A stretch of 64,000 bases of DNA from Nymphaea colorata (GCF_008831285.2 NC_045145.1:992001-1056000); one strand, 5' to 3'. Shown: positions 1-13,412, counted from the stretch's first letter. Program-made: numbers and translations. Notes: generated by a model not told the origin, from the sequence alone.

Positions 1-1039
1 TTTTTGTAAGTGAGATAGATCTGTATGATTGATGTATACACATGCAGCTACATTCTATAATGCAATTGTTACATTATGATGAATTTTTTGATGGAGGAGC
101 AGGATCTGTAATGTAAGCCGCAGCTGCATGTATAAGGGATTTTGAACAAATCGTCTTTACTTTACTCTATGCAACTAGAGTCTTCCCTGATTAAGTCTTG
201 CATTTAATTTTTATAAAGAACGGGTCAACCTAACCTCCACTGAAACCCAAAAGATTGCATGTTAATAATTGAAAAAAATAAAAGGGTCTTCACTGGAATT
301 GTGTACAAAACAACGGGTCAACGTCAAATTTCCCAATACAGGTATAAGTGGCTATTTGTCAACTTATTTTCCATTTCCTTCTTTCATTTTATCTTTCCTC
401 ACTCTCTTGAATCTTGTTTGTCCCCTTCTATTTTTGAGGATTTTACGTTGAGCAGCTGAAAGCATCTACTGTCACCAGCCATCTGTCGCGATCGGTGAGC
501 AGACCAGAGCTTGAGCAGCAGCAGTAAAAACCCAACAACAATAGGTATTAAGGCAAAATCTGGAGCGTCATTTTTTTATTCCTTTTTCGATGACTTTTCC
601 TCTTTCTTGTTTTCTTGCTGGTCTGGCAGATGCCCAGATCAGTTCTTTTTTTCTTTTTTCTTTTGTTGCTCGTACCACACCCTGCTGGAGTTCATTATTA
701 ACGGACCCCACCTGATGACAAAGAAGTAGCAGATTTGGCTGAAGAAGAGATTATGCACGCTGGTGTTATCTTCTTCCTTAGTGAAACAGAGTCAACCTGG
801 GATAGTAACAATGAACTTTTTTTTTATTCATTTATGCCCTTTTCTGTTGTTCTGGAGCACAAAGGCTCTATGTGGCACAGGAATTGCACCTCTGGTACTA
901 AAATATCACATACCATGCACTATATATGAATGAATGATGGCTTCAATGAAATTTTTTATTTCAACATCTGTTCAGGAAGGCTCCAAGCCCCAAAAATGCG
1001 CTTGAGTGCTCAAAATGTGACTTATGCACTGAATGAAGG
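1..1039. other. noncoding, no gene seen
   Basis: AT-rich DNA with T- and TTC-rich runs. Short open frames exist (for example 511-729) but they are dominated by Phe and Ser from homopolymer-like TTTTC runs, with no domain, splice structure or start context that would support a gene. I see nothing functional here. Confidence 0.5.
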
Positions 1040-1040
1040 T

Positions 1041-1420
1041 TTCAGATCGCTTGCTGGAACGAGGTTTTTCATGAACCTGAAAGCCCTCGCTCCAGCGCCA
1101 CCCTTTGCTGAGCGAGGGTTTCTGATTAATCTGAAACCCCTTGCAGTGTGAGGTTTTCAGAGTGATTTGAAACCCTTTGCTTTGCCGAGCAAGGGTTTCA
1201 TCCCTCACTTGCTGCGAACAAGGGTGTTTTGAAACCCTCGCTTGTTGGAGCAAGATTTTGGAGAAAGAAACCCTTGCTCCAGCGAATCAGGGTTTTAGAT
1301 TCCAAAGCTCCAGTGAACGAGGGTTTCATTTCTCACTCGCTGCTAGTGAAGGTGTTATGAAACCACGTTTGTTGGAGCAAGGGTTCTGAAGAAACCCTCG
1401 CTCCAATGAGCGACCCTTGA
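1041..1420. repeat. degenerate minisatellite of inverted 'gaaaccctcgct / agcgagggtttc' motifs
   Basis: The words GAAACCCTCGCT and its reverse complement AGCGAGGGTTTC, with variants (AACCCTTGCT, GAGCAAGGGTTT), recur about every 20-50 bases across 380 bp, mixed in both orientations and often separated by TCCAG or TTGGAG. The array can therefore fold into many short hairpins. Open frames on both strands (972-1253 minus, 930-1151 plus) are products of the repeat and I do not treat them as genes. Origin unknown: it could be a satellite-like array or the inside of an unclassified element. Confidence 0.7.
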
Positions 1421-1619
1421 CTTAGAGTTAGAGAGAGGGAGAGAGAGACAGAGGCATACCTTGACAGGCTTTGAAGCACCAAATGAGAAGGGCAACAGTG
1501 GTATTGGGCATTTGGATGAGACACTTTTCATTTGGATGAAGCATTGAAGAAGAAAAGAAGAGAGAGAACCACGGGGTGGCATAAAACGTGAAATGGAAAA
1601 AACAAAATAACTACTACTT

Positions 1620-1790
1620 TTGCTTGAGGCGAGTCAAGCTAAAAACATTCGAGTTCAATGAATTCGAACTCGGCTCGACTAAAAAAAGAGTTGAAAAATG
1701 AGCTCTAGTTTGGCTCATTTATTAAAATAGTTGGCCCGAACTGGATTTTCAGTCGAGGTTTAACGAGCCGTGCTCAGCTCGTTGTTCACC
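1620..1790. repeat. dispersed 'gagctcg / cgagttcg' repeat, copy 1
   Basis: A block rich in GAGTTCGA, ACTCGGCTCG and AGCTCG words. The same vocabulary appears at 28335-28735, inside each 1.5-kb tandem unit (about 45.5, 47.1 and 48.6 kb) and at 59030-59400. This looks like a dispersed nonautonomous repeat family. I see no terminal repeats that would classify it. Confidence 0.5.
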
Positions 1791-2073
1791 CTCTATAAAC
1801 CGTGTTTGGTAATGCAAAGCTTGCATCCTCACCCTCTCTCTCTCTCTCTCGGCCCTGACCATGGTAGTGTCTTTTGTTTTTCCCCGATCTTCTTGTCATC
1901 ATAAGCAAAGGGCATCTTCTATGGCTGAGCTCTCTCTTTTCAGTGGTGGTGGCTATTTTTTTTTTTTTTGAACTGATCTCCTCTTCATCATCACAGACGA
2001 AGGGCATCTTTTTTGGGTGAGTTCTCTCTTTTCAAGTGTCTGCAGATATACTCGGAGATGGTCAGGCAAGTCA

Positions 2074-2168
2074 TCTCCCACCCTTTCCCCCTCTCCCTCC
2101 CTCTATCCTTCTCCCTCTCCCTCCCTCTATCCCTCCCCCTCCCTCCCTCTCCTTCTCTCTCTCTGTCT
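2074..2168. repeat. CT-rich imperfect simple repeat (CCCTCTCCCTCCCTCTAT)
   Basis: Polypyrimidine tract of repeated CCCTCTCCCTCC and CCCTCTATCC blocks followed by (TC)n. It produces long Ser/Leu/Pro frames on the plus strand and Arg/Glu frames on the minus strand, which are artefacts of composition. A shorter (CT)n run lies at 1832-1850. Confidence 0.85.
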
Positions 2169-2394
2169 GAAATCATCAATAGTGCTGATGGTTTTTATTT
2201 CTCTTTCTTGAAATCCTCAGCATCATCAAAAGTGTTGAAGTTCCCTGCACTTAGGAGTGTTAAAGGTAGTGTCTAAAGAGGGCTTGGAGCTCTCATCAAC
2301 ATCGATGAGCTTCAACATCTCTCTCTTTATCTCTATCAAAAAGCTATTTCTGAAACCATTGCATTGCCAACAGTTTATTTTCGTAGTGTTCTTT

Positions 2395-2505
2395 GGTGGA
2401 GAGAAAGGGCCATGGACAGTCGATAGTTACAATTGCTTTTTGAAAGATTTTGAGAATCATATCTTCTAGTTGGTTTTAGGTGGAGAGAAAGGGCCATGGT
2501 AGGAG
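2395..2505 (+). repeat. short direct repeat pair
   Basis: The word GGTGGAGAGAAAGGGCCATG occurs at about 2397 and again at about 2480, roughly 83 bp apart, with different sequence after each copy. This is a small local duplication in noncoding DNA. Confidence 0.7.
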
Positions 2506-2779
2506 ATGGGTCGATAATGTTAGATGCACGCAAGTGATCAGATGGGGGTGGCTCGATTTCTAATCCATGGATTTCACTCCACACAGATTTGAAATTTGTG
2601 GATTAGAGATGCACGGTTTGTTTTGTTGTGGATCTTCTGAGTAGATCCAACCATGGCCGAATCTCGTCTCAATCATCATTTGTCTGGCTGAGAGCTATGA
2701 AACAAATCTGCGGCAGTTCAAAACTATCCAAAATAACCTACTCGATTGACAGGCATAGCTTTAGTAGCTGCTTTATCTG

Positions 2780-3730
2780 CCCGAAGTCGTGTGGACCAGA
2801 AATTAATTAACAAATAGGAAACAAGACCTTCCGACCCAACAGACCAATGAGACTATCCAATCCGACGGGCTTTGCAGGGTGCTCATGCTGGATACCTGAC
2901 TTAACTAGAGCTCGACTAGAGCAGTAGCTCATGCAGGAAAGTTCGACACCTCTGGTGCTTGACTCTGATCCAGAAGTTCTCATGTGGATGCCTGCCCTCT
3001 TTCTTTGACCACTTTGCGAAACAGAAATCCCCTCTAGTGCGGCCCGGCCTTCCATGAAGACTTGACTTGAATCTATGTCCTCAAAGCCTTTGTTTCGGAA
3101 GCCAAGCATTGGGAACCCCAATTTTGATCTTGAGAGAACAGGAGCTGTGGAGAGGTTCCAATGCAATGTCTGCTGTTTCAAGCTCTTCATCAAAGTTTCT
3201 GTCGATACATCTTTGTCTGCCAAAAGGACCTTTCTCTGACACAGGTCTCCGGTTGAGCACGTGGAATCCACTCACCATTTTTTTCCGTTCATGAAAGAGA
3301 CCTGAAACCTGTTCGGTCATTTTCGCTCGGTCCTCTCATAGCCTTGTAGCATTGGAATGGACTGGGTAAACTAGTGCTTCTTCGACCAGATCTAGGGCTG
3401 GATACCAAAAATTGTATGTCATTAGTACTTTGAAAAGACAAAACAAAATAGCAATTCTTTAGGAATTCGGGCAGGCACGAGTGGTCCTCGAGTCTATGGT
3501 TACCTCCAAACGAAGGGGCTTGAGTTCCAGAAGTCTCATGTTCTATCTTTTTCTTTCGGCAAGGTGGTGCATGCTATCTGCTCGGGAAGGCTAGCGATAG
3601 CTACAGGAAAGCCACTCATCCAAGCTGCAAGGGAGGGATGATTTGTTAGGCCCTTCTGCCAGTTCTCCGTACCAGCTTCTTCTACATATACAACAGTTGA
3701 AGCACCGAAAGGCTCCGAGATCCAAAGTAA
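2780..3730. other. higher-complexity noncoding block, possibly organelle-derived
   Basis: This stretch has visibly higher GC and sequence complexity than the AT-rich flanks, with abrupt edges near 2780 and 3730. The longest frame is a 154-codon minus-strand ORF (2807-3271) in which I recognise no family. The texture (words like CTCGGTCCTCTCATAGCC and GCTCGGGAAGGCTAGCG) resembles plant mitochondrial intergenic DNA, so a nuclear insertion of mitochondrial DNA is possible. That is an impression only, since I see no mitochondrial gene in it. Confidence 0.3.
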
Positions 3731-5640
3731 TCAAACACGGCCTAAGGTTTCTCTTGTGGATCTAATTGAATTAAATTCTTTCTATTTTGAACAAAGTTTT
3801 GACTATGAAAATGTGATGCAATTCATGATTGATGGTGATTGGATTCCGCACCATTTTATAGTAATAACACAAACTTATTTGTAGATTCTTTGTTGGGGTC
3901 TTCTTTTTGCTTACGATTTCAAACTAATACAATCTATTGCAATTTATCTAAGGACTGTGTTTTTTAATTTAAACGGCAAAATGAAGGCAGGAAGTAAAAT
4001 TCCTATTTTAAAACGTGAAATGTTAGCTGAAGTCATAAAAAATAATTTTGTGATAAGAGGATCGTATTAAAACAAAGAAATCAGCTTGGCTCCCCATATT
4101 AGTGGATGTTGGATTGAAATCTGTATTGGATAGTTTTTACGAAAAGCATGTTATTTAAAAAAATATGATGTAGTCCACTTTTAAAATTATAGAAAAGGTA
4201 GGCTTGGAAATGAATTTTTTTTGGAATTTATTTAAAGCACCAAAAACGTTTTTTCTTTGAAAATGCTTTGCTTTAGTTTTTTGCCAAATGCAATAAATAA
4301 ACGTGTTTGACACATAATTACCGACAAACATTTGATCCAGAGAATATCTTTTAATAAATAGGCAACGACAAAAATATTTAGGAGAAATTAAATGGTGTTT
4401 TCCAAATTCTCATGTTTTTTACAGAATGTGATGGTGTTGGCATACTTAACACATTTTTTTTCACTTTGAATCAATTCATGTTTTATAAATAAAATTACGA
4501 ATAATTTTAATTCCGTATTTTTAAATTTCCTTTTTTTGACGATCCACTAATTATTATATCATTGATTTTCTTTGTTCTACATTGAAATGATTAAAATTTA
4601 AAACTATGTAAAAGACATTTTGTAAAATGTATATTTCTATCACTTGACATGTTAAATTTAGGTCGAGGAACGTGGGTCAATGTTATTAATTATTAATGTC
4701 GTTCCACATCAGCGGATGTGGGTTGAATCGGCCATCTTGCCAATATGATGCAAGGCTAATAATATTCATGTTTCTTCTTTTTGTCATATTTAAAATCAAT
4801 GAAATTAGTTTGAATTATTCTTTAATTCAAGAATTTTAAAAATTAGGTGACAGACCGATACGTCCCATATATTCAAAGGAACACCATCCATGGAAAAAAT
4901 TGGATATTTCAACACATGGAGCATAGGTATGGTTACCAGTATCTACCTCTAGATACCCATTTTATATGGATTTGGTATTTACTGATGAGTCAAAGTAACA
5001 ATGAACCCAATAAATTGTGAGCATTATATTTGGCCTTGGGGGAAGAATAACAGTTACAAAAATCCTGCTCTGGCCAATACTGACAAAAGCACTAAGCTAA
5101 ACTTTACCCAATGGCCTATACAGATGTCATTGATAATTTCGATATTGCACTTTCCATCCTTCAAGGCTACAGCAAAAGAAGAATGAAGACATTCTTACCA
5201 CAATAATTTGCAAGGAAGAAAATCCAAACATCTTAAGTCCATCAAGTCTTCCCGAGAGTTGCAATGGTGGCAGTTCTGCACTTCAAGGCCTTGTAACTAT
5301 TTCTACATTATGCCTCTAACACACCAAGTCCCAGCACTTTCTAGGAGAAGCATGCATAAGACTTCAGTTGGATTGTCCTCAATGTAACCTGTCATATTAC
5401 ATTCACAAGTATATAAATTTCAAGAACGACGCCAACAGTAATCAAAATAATGTTTACCTAAATAGGGTTAAGGCAGTCAAAATATAGGACATGGAACTTG
5501 AGAAAGGAAGGAAAATCTTGGTGAAAATCGGAGGCCTCATTAATCATACAAATACATTCAGATTCAAGTTCCATTGGTCTAGCCAAAAAAGAGCCAGGTT
5601 CTATCCAAGCTTGGTATAATTAATGAAGGGATAAGGTTTA
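3731..5640. other. AT-rich noncoding DNA
   Basis: Strongly AT-rich sequence with frequent poly-A and poly-T runs and stops in all frames. Only one short frame (5001-5186 plus) exceeds 60 codons and it has no recognisable motif. It lies downstream of the minus-strand exon-like segments that begin at 5671. Confidence 0.5.
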
Positions 5641-5670
5641 CCTAGCAAAATTATTTATACTATCCAGCCA

Positions 5671-7639
5671 TTAAGTTTGAATCAAGGGCAGTTGGATAAA
5701 TACAGAGCTGCTACTTTGAATAGTTACTCCCAATTCCAAACCTGAATGCAGATTCCACAGCTTGGATGAGTCTGTGAACATGTCAAGCATCGTAACTAAG
5801 CTGGTATATGGTGCTCTCATTGTGAACATAGAAAAAATGGTTCCCATAGATAACTCCACTAAAGGTTAAGAAGACAATGTCCACCATTTACTTAGTGATA
5901 AGCCTTAAAAATATGATGCCTTAATTAGTTTAGCAATCAAATAAGTTGCCAGCTTACCTTAAACATGAGCCCAAGCAGTCCAACATCAAATACTTTCGAG
6001 GTATAGCTACAAATTTGTGTTGGATCAAGTATATCAAAGAACATGACACAACTCTTATATCCTATAGAAAGTTGGCAACAGTGACCCTTTATCATCAACA
6101 TATATTAACTCAAAAGGTGAACCAAGGACATCATTGGAGCACAAGAAAAACATAAGCATACCTTTATGAAATATGGCTTCCTTACTGCACCATAGCTTTC
6201 GAGGAACAATAGAGCCAATTTCTATTGGCACAGGTTCATGCAATGACTTTTTCAATATGAAAGGTACATGTATCTGATCCAGAGGCTGGACACACAACCA
6301 CAGTTGAATTGTATTTGTTTTCATTCATTATAGTACATCTGCATGAAGTAGTTTCTCAAAGACTGCCATCTAAAATAAGTGAACTGGATTTTGCATTCAT
6401 TGAAACATGCTCCCAGCATGGACAACCCTCCTCTCGGGAATAAGCTATATCGATGGTTTTACTATGCTCTTTCAATTTAATGAATATTTCAGCACTCAAA
6501 CCTTTTTATGCAGACGAGCATTTTATGCTTAAATAGCTATTGAGGTATATATCCTCAGACAACGAAAGCTGCTTTTCATTGACCTTATATCTATGCCTAC
6601 GTCTATGTTCTCTGCATTAGATGAACTGTTGCTTTGCAATTTCTGCTGTTTCTGGTCGTGATCAACATTCTTATCCTCCTCTCCAGAAATACATGATCCA
6701 TCTGGAGTGCTCCTTTTATGCTTTAAAAGAGGTCCTTCCCTACCTAGATGGCGAAATTTTTGCATGCATTAACCTTAGTCCCTGAACCTGCAGAAGTATC
6801 ATCTTAATGTGTGAAAGCATTCCAATATTCAACTCTTGATGATCGAAACCAATCTGAAATAACTTATCAGAGTTGGTGGTTGATGGAAATTCCAAAGAAT
6901 TCATATGTGTAGTTTGTTGACAAGATATGAAGCCATGTGGCTATTTTCTACTGAAGTAGATTGAAAGGCTCCTGAAGTATCCAACCATTTTCCTCAGATT
7001 TGCATGCTTCGTTCATGTCAAGCACTTTTGGACTCTTTGCACTAGAAGTTGATCCTTCTTTGAAGGATATTCAGTGCATTGCATTTCCTATTTTCCAATT
7101 CTGAAGAAAGGCCATCAGTTGCAACTGAGTCAACTGAATGCTCAGCCAAGAAGTCCAACTTTAGGCTCTAACTTACCTGCAATCTCTGACTGTGTGGTGG
7201 CAAGAGTTCCAAAGCCTGTTTCCCCTGATTTGGTGAAACTACTTCAACTTGTTTCTGGCTTCAAACAAAATGAGTTCTCAGGTGTTGTCATGGATAACCA
7301 TCAATGGACAACTTTCCAGTTGCCCAGTCGTACAGAGCGGTCAGATTTCCTTCTAAAGCTTTTACAAGGGTATGCAATTCATCCAAATCATAATGGAAGA
7401 GGAAATATCTTTTTCTTGGACCATATTATAGAGTAGCTTTGCATGCTCTAAGCCTGAGAAGCAGTTTCGTGAACATTCACAACCAATGGCTGAGAGATGT
7501 GAATCACAAAAACATAAAAGCATTCTTGATCATCAGTCAAACCAAAGTTTGCATAAATTCTTCTGGCTTCAAAAGGTTTAGGAAGTGTCTCTCTCCTCAT
7601 TTTATCCATTTGTACCCATGCCCAAACGAGTAATAACAA
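5671..7639 (-). CDS. exon-like minus-strand segments of an unrecognised gene (3' part)
   Basis: Several minus-strand frames look like exons or exon remnants. The frame at 7448-7639 (contains RRIYANFGLTDDQECF) is open and protein-like, but its downstream boundary reads CAG|GC rather than CAG|GT. At about 7177 a consensus donor (CAG|GTAAGT) ends a short open frame. The frame at 6529-6765 is Ser/Gln/Asp-rich, as in disordered linkers. The frame at 6055-6324 (contains PLDQIHVPFILKKS) follows a usable acceptor and contains a possible donor AAAG|GTATGC. The frame at 5671-5859 ends with TAA. I recognise no domain. The order on the minus strand is consistent with one gene continuing from the exon pair at 7715-8085, but I cannot prove the joins. 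A decayed copy is equally possible. Confidence 0.3.
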
Positions 7640-7714
7640 AAAATGTTACAACTTACAATAATGAATGAGTAACTTCAAGTAGCTAAAATATGTAATGCAT
7701 AAACATATGATTAC

Positions 7715-8085
<371 letters not shown>

Positions 8086-8564
8086 CTAAATGAGTTGTTA
8101 AAGATTAATGTTCAACTGAAAGCAGATTGAACCACTACAAAATGATCAATACCTCTTCGATTGTGAAGTATGTGCATTGTCAAAACCTAAAAATGATAAT
8201 CAACAGAACCAACTTTAGTTGGATTTATCCAAATGTAGAGCAAATAAAAAAAAGTCACAAAATTCTATAGAAAAAATATAAAGCGAAGCTAATTCTAAAC
8301 TTTACTTTGACATTAAAAAATAAAAACAGAAAACAAATAGGGGTACCAACTTTCTTGTGCACAAAAAATAATAAAATCTTGTAGTTTGAAGAAAATGACA
8401 ATAAGTTCAAACTTTAGCAAGCGAACCAACTTATTTTGTCTAAAAGCAAAAGGGCCATACAAATATTTACTATGTCCATCTTTCTACTACTTGTACTAAT
8501 CATGTCATTGACATATATAAAAGGAGAATGACTATACCAAAAAAAGTAACCTCAGCAAAATAGA

Positions 8565-8695
8565 GTTGTATCAGGATAACAAAGTTTAAAATTTATCATA
8601 GCAAAATATAGTTGTATCAAATAACAAGATTTTAAAATTTAGAGATGTAACAAATAACTTAAATTTATTAAAGCAAAATATAGGAGTTCACATTA
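8565..8695 (+). repeat. short degenerate tandem repeat (AGCAAAATATAG unit)
   Basis: AGCAAAATAGAGTTGTATCA, AGCAAAATATAGTTGTATCA and AGCAAAATATAGG recur with AT-rich spacers containing AACAAAGTTTAAAATTTA and AACAAGATTTTAAAATTTA. This is a local duplication of a roughly 45-60 bp unit with three recognisable copies. Confidence 0.55.
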
Positions 8696-9234
8696 CACTA
8701 TAAAACTTTCCTCAGGTGAAGAAAATACCATAGAATGTTTTGCCCAAAGAGGGATATTCATATAAACTTCTACACTTAATTCTTATTAAAAAAGCAATTT
8801 GACGTCAATTTGGTATATGTCCCAACCTTTAATAGAAATTTACAAGAACCCAAATTAATGTCATCTTAGCTGATGGAGAGAAGGCTGCTTCGAGTAGTCT
8901 ATGACTCATCATATTATTGATTATTACCCAGTCAAGTTCATTCTAAGACTCATAGGATAAAATGAGATAGCAGTCAGGCATGTCCCATGCTGAGAAGAAA
9001 ATGATTCATATGATGTAGTTAGCAAGCTGCCTATAGGTGTACTAGACCTTTTTTTAACTCAATGGTCTTTTCAGGTAGGCTATTGACGTCTTTACTAGCT
9101 TTTCAACTTCCTGTGAAATAGATAATGACCTAAGGGGAATTAAGGTCAGTGGATTTTATTACAGATGGTAGTTTAGTTCAAGAGTATAAAGACTAGGCAT
9201 ATCAGATTGTACAACATCTATGATCATAATTCTG

Positions 9235-9720
9235 AGCTAAAGCATCTTCTTTGTAAAGAAATACAATTCATTGTCTTCTTTAGGAACATCATCATAAATT
9301 TTTCCCTTACCAAGAAAACTATCATTAAAAACATATAATTTGCTATTCTAGGGATAACAACAACTATATCTGTTTGATTTAGGTATACCCAAGTAAAACA
9401 CAAGGATTTTCTAAACATCAAATAAAAATGTTCAAAGAGTTTGCATTATGTGCTTGTGTTTTACTTCTACATGCCCATTTTGTCGAGTACAACCACATGT
9501 TTCTTGTGAACAATTTCTTCAATTTTAAGGTAATTTTCAAATTGACCTAAGATGAATTGTCCTCCAAATTCTAAAAATTTTCAGATTTTTCTCAAACTCA
9601 GTTTTAAAAAGTTGAAGAAGCAAAGAAAGTCATTTCATCCTACAACTTAGTGAAAGAAGAAAGTACTCGCATGTTGTCACCATGACCTTGTTTAGTGGCA
9701 TGAATTTTCCATTCAAACTG
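9235..9720 (-). pseudogene. Ty1/copia integrase to post-integrase fragment, decayed
   Basis: On the minus strand, broken frames match the Ty1/copia pol order. First comes a GG(E/Q)F-type stretch with acidic and aromatic residues (about 9560-9600). Next is TRQNGHVEVKHKH (about 9455-9500), which corresponds to the family's hallmark TPQQNGVVERKHRH of the integrase. Then comes LGIPKSNRYSCCYP and SKLYVFNDSFLG (about 9290-9400), corresponding to the 'FLGY...GYKCYDP...KLYVSRDVVFDE' segment downstream of the integrase. Stops and frameshifts interrupt it and no LTRs are visible nearby. It is dead retrotransposon DNA. RT might lie further along the minus strand (8880-9060), but I could not support it. 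Confidence 0.7.
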
Positions 9721-9739
9721 ACGTCGGTAGACAATACCT

Positions 9740-12700
9740 TTTCTTGTACTTGTTCACTAAGGAAAAATGCATGCTTTAACAGAAATTGAAAATACCTGTC
9801 ATATTCCTTGGATTATTCACAAGCAATATTCAAGCTCTCATTTTGCAACCCTAACCGGTGTTTATATAGGTGAATCCATAGATTGTCATCATTGAGGACA
9901 AACAAAAAAATAATAAAATAATGCTTCAAATTCAAAGAGTCACTTTTTCTTTTCTCAATTTTAGTTCCTTCAAATAATAAAATAATGCCATTGTCATTTA
10001 TTGGCTCATTAATAGTTTATATAGCACTCCACATGTATGGATTTTGGAAGGACTTAAGAATAGTTTCATAACAAAGCTTTTGCCAACACTTTAGAAGTTT
10101 AGATACTCGTGGGTCATTATCAACCAATTAGTACTGTATATTTCCCCTACATCTGAGCTTATACAACTAAGCAGGAAATAAAAGGTATACCACTTAATAT
10201 GTGCAGATCAAACCCAATGGACGTTACAAAATTTATGCTAGTTGACTTATAACATCATAACTATGAGCTTCAAACATGTATGGACTATTTGGAACATACC
10301 CTCTATGGCAGTGGTAAATGGGCAGCAAAACTGTTACAAGACAAGATCAAATAGGCCCTCTTCAGCTGCACCAAGGCTTTCATCCGAATTTGCTGCTATG
10401 CTCCCATAAAAGAGGGTGGCTTTTCAGTTTTTGTAGTCCTGTTTCAATGCCTCATTTGTATTTATGTTAATTTCTTTACCAACACAAAAATAGTAATTTC
10501 CTTCTCATGACAAATTTGACCAGGCATCAGCAAAATTAGGCCATCAGTCCTAACTGCAAATGCTAGATAATCGTGAATTATATAAACAAATCTAACCAAT
10601 ATTTGGAGCTAGGAGAAGATAGGAGGATAAAACCTAAAGAACATACAATTTGAAGTAAATACTAAGAACTACAAGAGGCAGACCCAAATATAATTAAATA
10701 GATAAAAGTATTTAGCAACCAACTTAGGAATAGGTGACCATTGGCATTGAAGGCCCAAGCTTGAGCATCTTAATAGCAAAAATACAAGGAAATAACATTT
10801 GAAAGGAAATAACTCCATATTTTCATATTATGTACATGTTATGGATGATCAAGTAAGCATAATCCCATGAATAAAATAAAATGGTGATCCAGTTTATACA
10901 TGTTTTTTATATTTTTTTTTCACTTTCATTCAGGATCATTATATGAATCTTTGAACTCCCAGTGAAAAATCTCATTTTATTTATATATTCCATTCACTTA
11001 ATGTCATGAAGCAGCCGTAATGAAATATGATATGGAAAACTCAGGAAATGAGACAGAAAAATCAATTTCTTCTTTTTAGCTTATCAGACAGGAAATGCAA
11101 AAGGGAGTAAAACACATGGGAAAAAGTGTTGTCTGAGTGCAAGTGCATTAAAATAAAGCACTAAAGTAAAACATTCACATTCACTTATTATTAAGAAACT
11201 TCATTTAAAGAGAAATATCCATCTCAATTCAACATTAACCACTCTTGTTAAACTAGTTAGAAGCTAGCATCAACATAAATCCAAGTATAATACATAAATG
11301 AACTTATTTGAGGCCAATCTCCAATTGAAATGTTTAAAAAAAACAAACATAAATTAAGAAGGAGAAAGTGAAGCATGGCACAGGGAAGTACTTGATCTGC
11401 AGAAAATCAATTAATTTTAGGACAAAAGTGACTATAAGAGACAATAAAAGAAAAAACTTCAGATTGTAACAAGGGACTCATTGTTCATCTTTCAAAAGGG
11501 AGGAGCAAACACAAAACTCCCCATTGGCTCCTTCACATGTAAGTTTCCGCATACATATTTTCTTATCCAACTTATCTCTAGACGAATCCAATCCCAGGGG
11601 ACCCAGTCACAGAATTGCTTATATTATTGTAGAAGTTGGGGAAGGCTCAAACTAATAACGAAGCAATAAAATGAAATGCACTGGCACTTCATAAATGTGA
11701 TGAAATAGTTTAGAACTTAACACACTACCTTGTCTATATACACAAAAGTATTCTTCTTGACTGTTATATATGTTGCCATATTAACATCGGCTTACATATA
11801 TAAGAGAGAGAGATTAAGTCGGGGCTTATACATGAGAGAGGGAGAGAGAGGGAGGAAGCGAAGGGCTTGAATATCCTTTGTGCATATCCTTCATCATTTT
11901 TTGTACAGCCATTCGAGTTTCTCTTAGTCCAACATGAATCCATTTTGTTGTCGTTATGAAATTTATGTTTTTTCTTGTGAAGAACACATTTTAAATTGAT
12001 TTTTCTTGATGTTTTGATCTAGTTCGAGATGCGTGAAAGTTTGATTTAAAATTGTAATTTCTTCTTGCCTTCTTAGTTGTAGTTTAGTATAGTGGGGACG
12101 TGGTTTAGAGTGGTGCTCGTGGTTCAGAATGCCATGCTTGTTTGAGTCCTAGTTAAATTATTTGTAGTTTGTTAACTGTCGTGTTCTTTTCATTGAGCAT
12201 GTGATTCTATTTAAATGCATGTATGTTAGTTGCACATGTCATGGCTATACCTAGGTATATAAGGATGGATGTGTACACTGGAGTTGTATAGTCATCTATA
12301 TTTGCCGCTACTCCTTCTACATCGGTATCTTCACTTTGTTTTGTTTCTCACTTCAAGCCTCTTATTTATTGAAATGGCTAGCCGTTTTCTTTTTGAGTGC
12401 CTAGGACACTTGAATACGCTTTTTTTGTGGAGGAGACTCTACCTGTCTTCATAATTATTGATGGTGCAGTAGAACAAGGAGGCAATAGGATGATCTATAA
12501 AGATTTGATCCCTGATTCTGCATGCATTGTATTTTCTCATTAAAATTGGTAGCCAATTGAAGGGGTTGTGAAGGAAGGGATTAGGGGCATTTTTATCACC
12601 TCTTCCTATGCATCAATGTATAGTGCCATTTTTGAAGTTGAAAGTTCATCTACAAGCCAACATGAGCCATTAATAAGTATTTGTGTGACATGATGATGAT

Positions 12701-13400
12701 GTCATACAGAAAACCATGCATCCATGCATGCATGGTGGTGAAGCAAAGGTGTGTGGAGGTCTGGCAAGACTTCGATTGTGTGATGATGTTGTCACCCCTT
12801 TCATGTCTTGTTTCAAGCATGCATGTCGAAGAGAATTTTTTATTAGGATGTATTATTATTTTCTACAAATAGTTGAACAATCAATAGGATTGACAATTGA
12901 ACACCTTGTGTCAGCATTATCAGCATCTTGGACTGTTAGCAAATCTTGGACTCCAAGCGATTTGGCAATTTTGAAGATTGAGGTGCCTGATATTTAACTG
13001 CATTTTGAGTACTATGTTGCGGACAGAAAAATATGGTAGGAGAGAACAAGCAGTGCATCACTCTGGTCATCCATCTGAAGTGATACATCGTCAACAAGCC
13101 TTCAAAGATGAAACATCGGTGGTGGCATTGAAGCGTGGAGCTTTATGATCCTCATTCGCAAGTTGAAGTGTTTACATTTCAAATCAAGTGGAAAAAGATT
13201 TTTGACTTACTATTTTGTGCAAATCTTTGGTTTCTCTTTATCCTTGCTCATCCTTTTGATGGCCATTTATTCTTTAGTTCCTTAAATTGGTCAGCTTTCT
13301 TTTTCCTCTATTTTAGTGACTTCTTAAGCAAGTCCATACAATATTGCCCATTATAGTGAATATTGGAAAGAGTTTGATCCCAAGGGGTCACACATCACTC
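9740..13400. other. AT-rich noncoding DNA
   Basis: No gene supported. The sequence holds many A/T runs, a (GA)-rich patch at about 11803-11860 (two GAGAGAGAG blocks) and a CATGCATGCATG run near 12715-12730. The short frames at 11481-11669, 12269-12454 and 12681-12997 show no family motif. The 93-codon plus frame at 12716-12997 starts inside a CATGCATG repeat and I do not accept it as a gene. Confidence 0.45.
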
Positions 13401-13412
13401 TTTTGGAGTATA

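Noticed and set aside
972-1389. Overlapping frames on both strands in the GAAACCCTCGCT array
   Set aside because: They result from the repeat. Amino-acid repeats such as KGFQI follow the DNA word.
2807-3271. 154-codon minus-strand frame
   Set aside because: No recognisable domain, no supported start, and the opposite strand is also open over much of it. Kept only as part of an unclassified block.
8880-9060. Copia reverse transcriptase tail on the minus strand
   Set aside because: A short stretch (STPIGSLL) is reminiscent of the RT/RNase H linker, but without a second block I could not support it.
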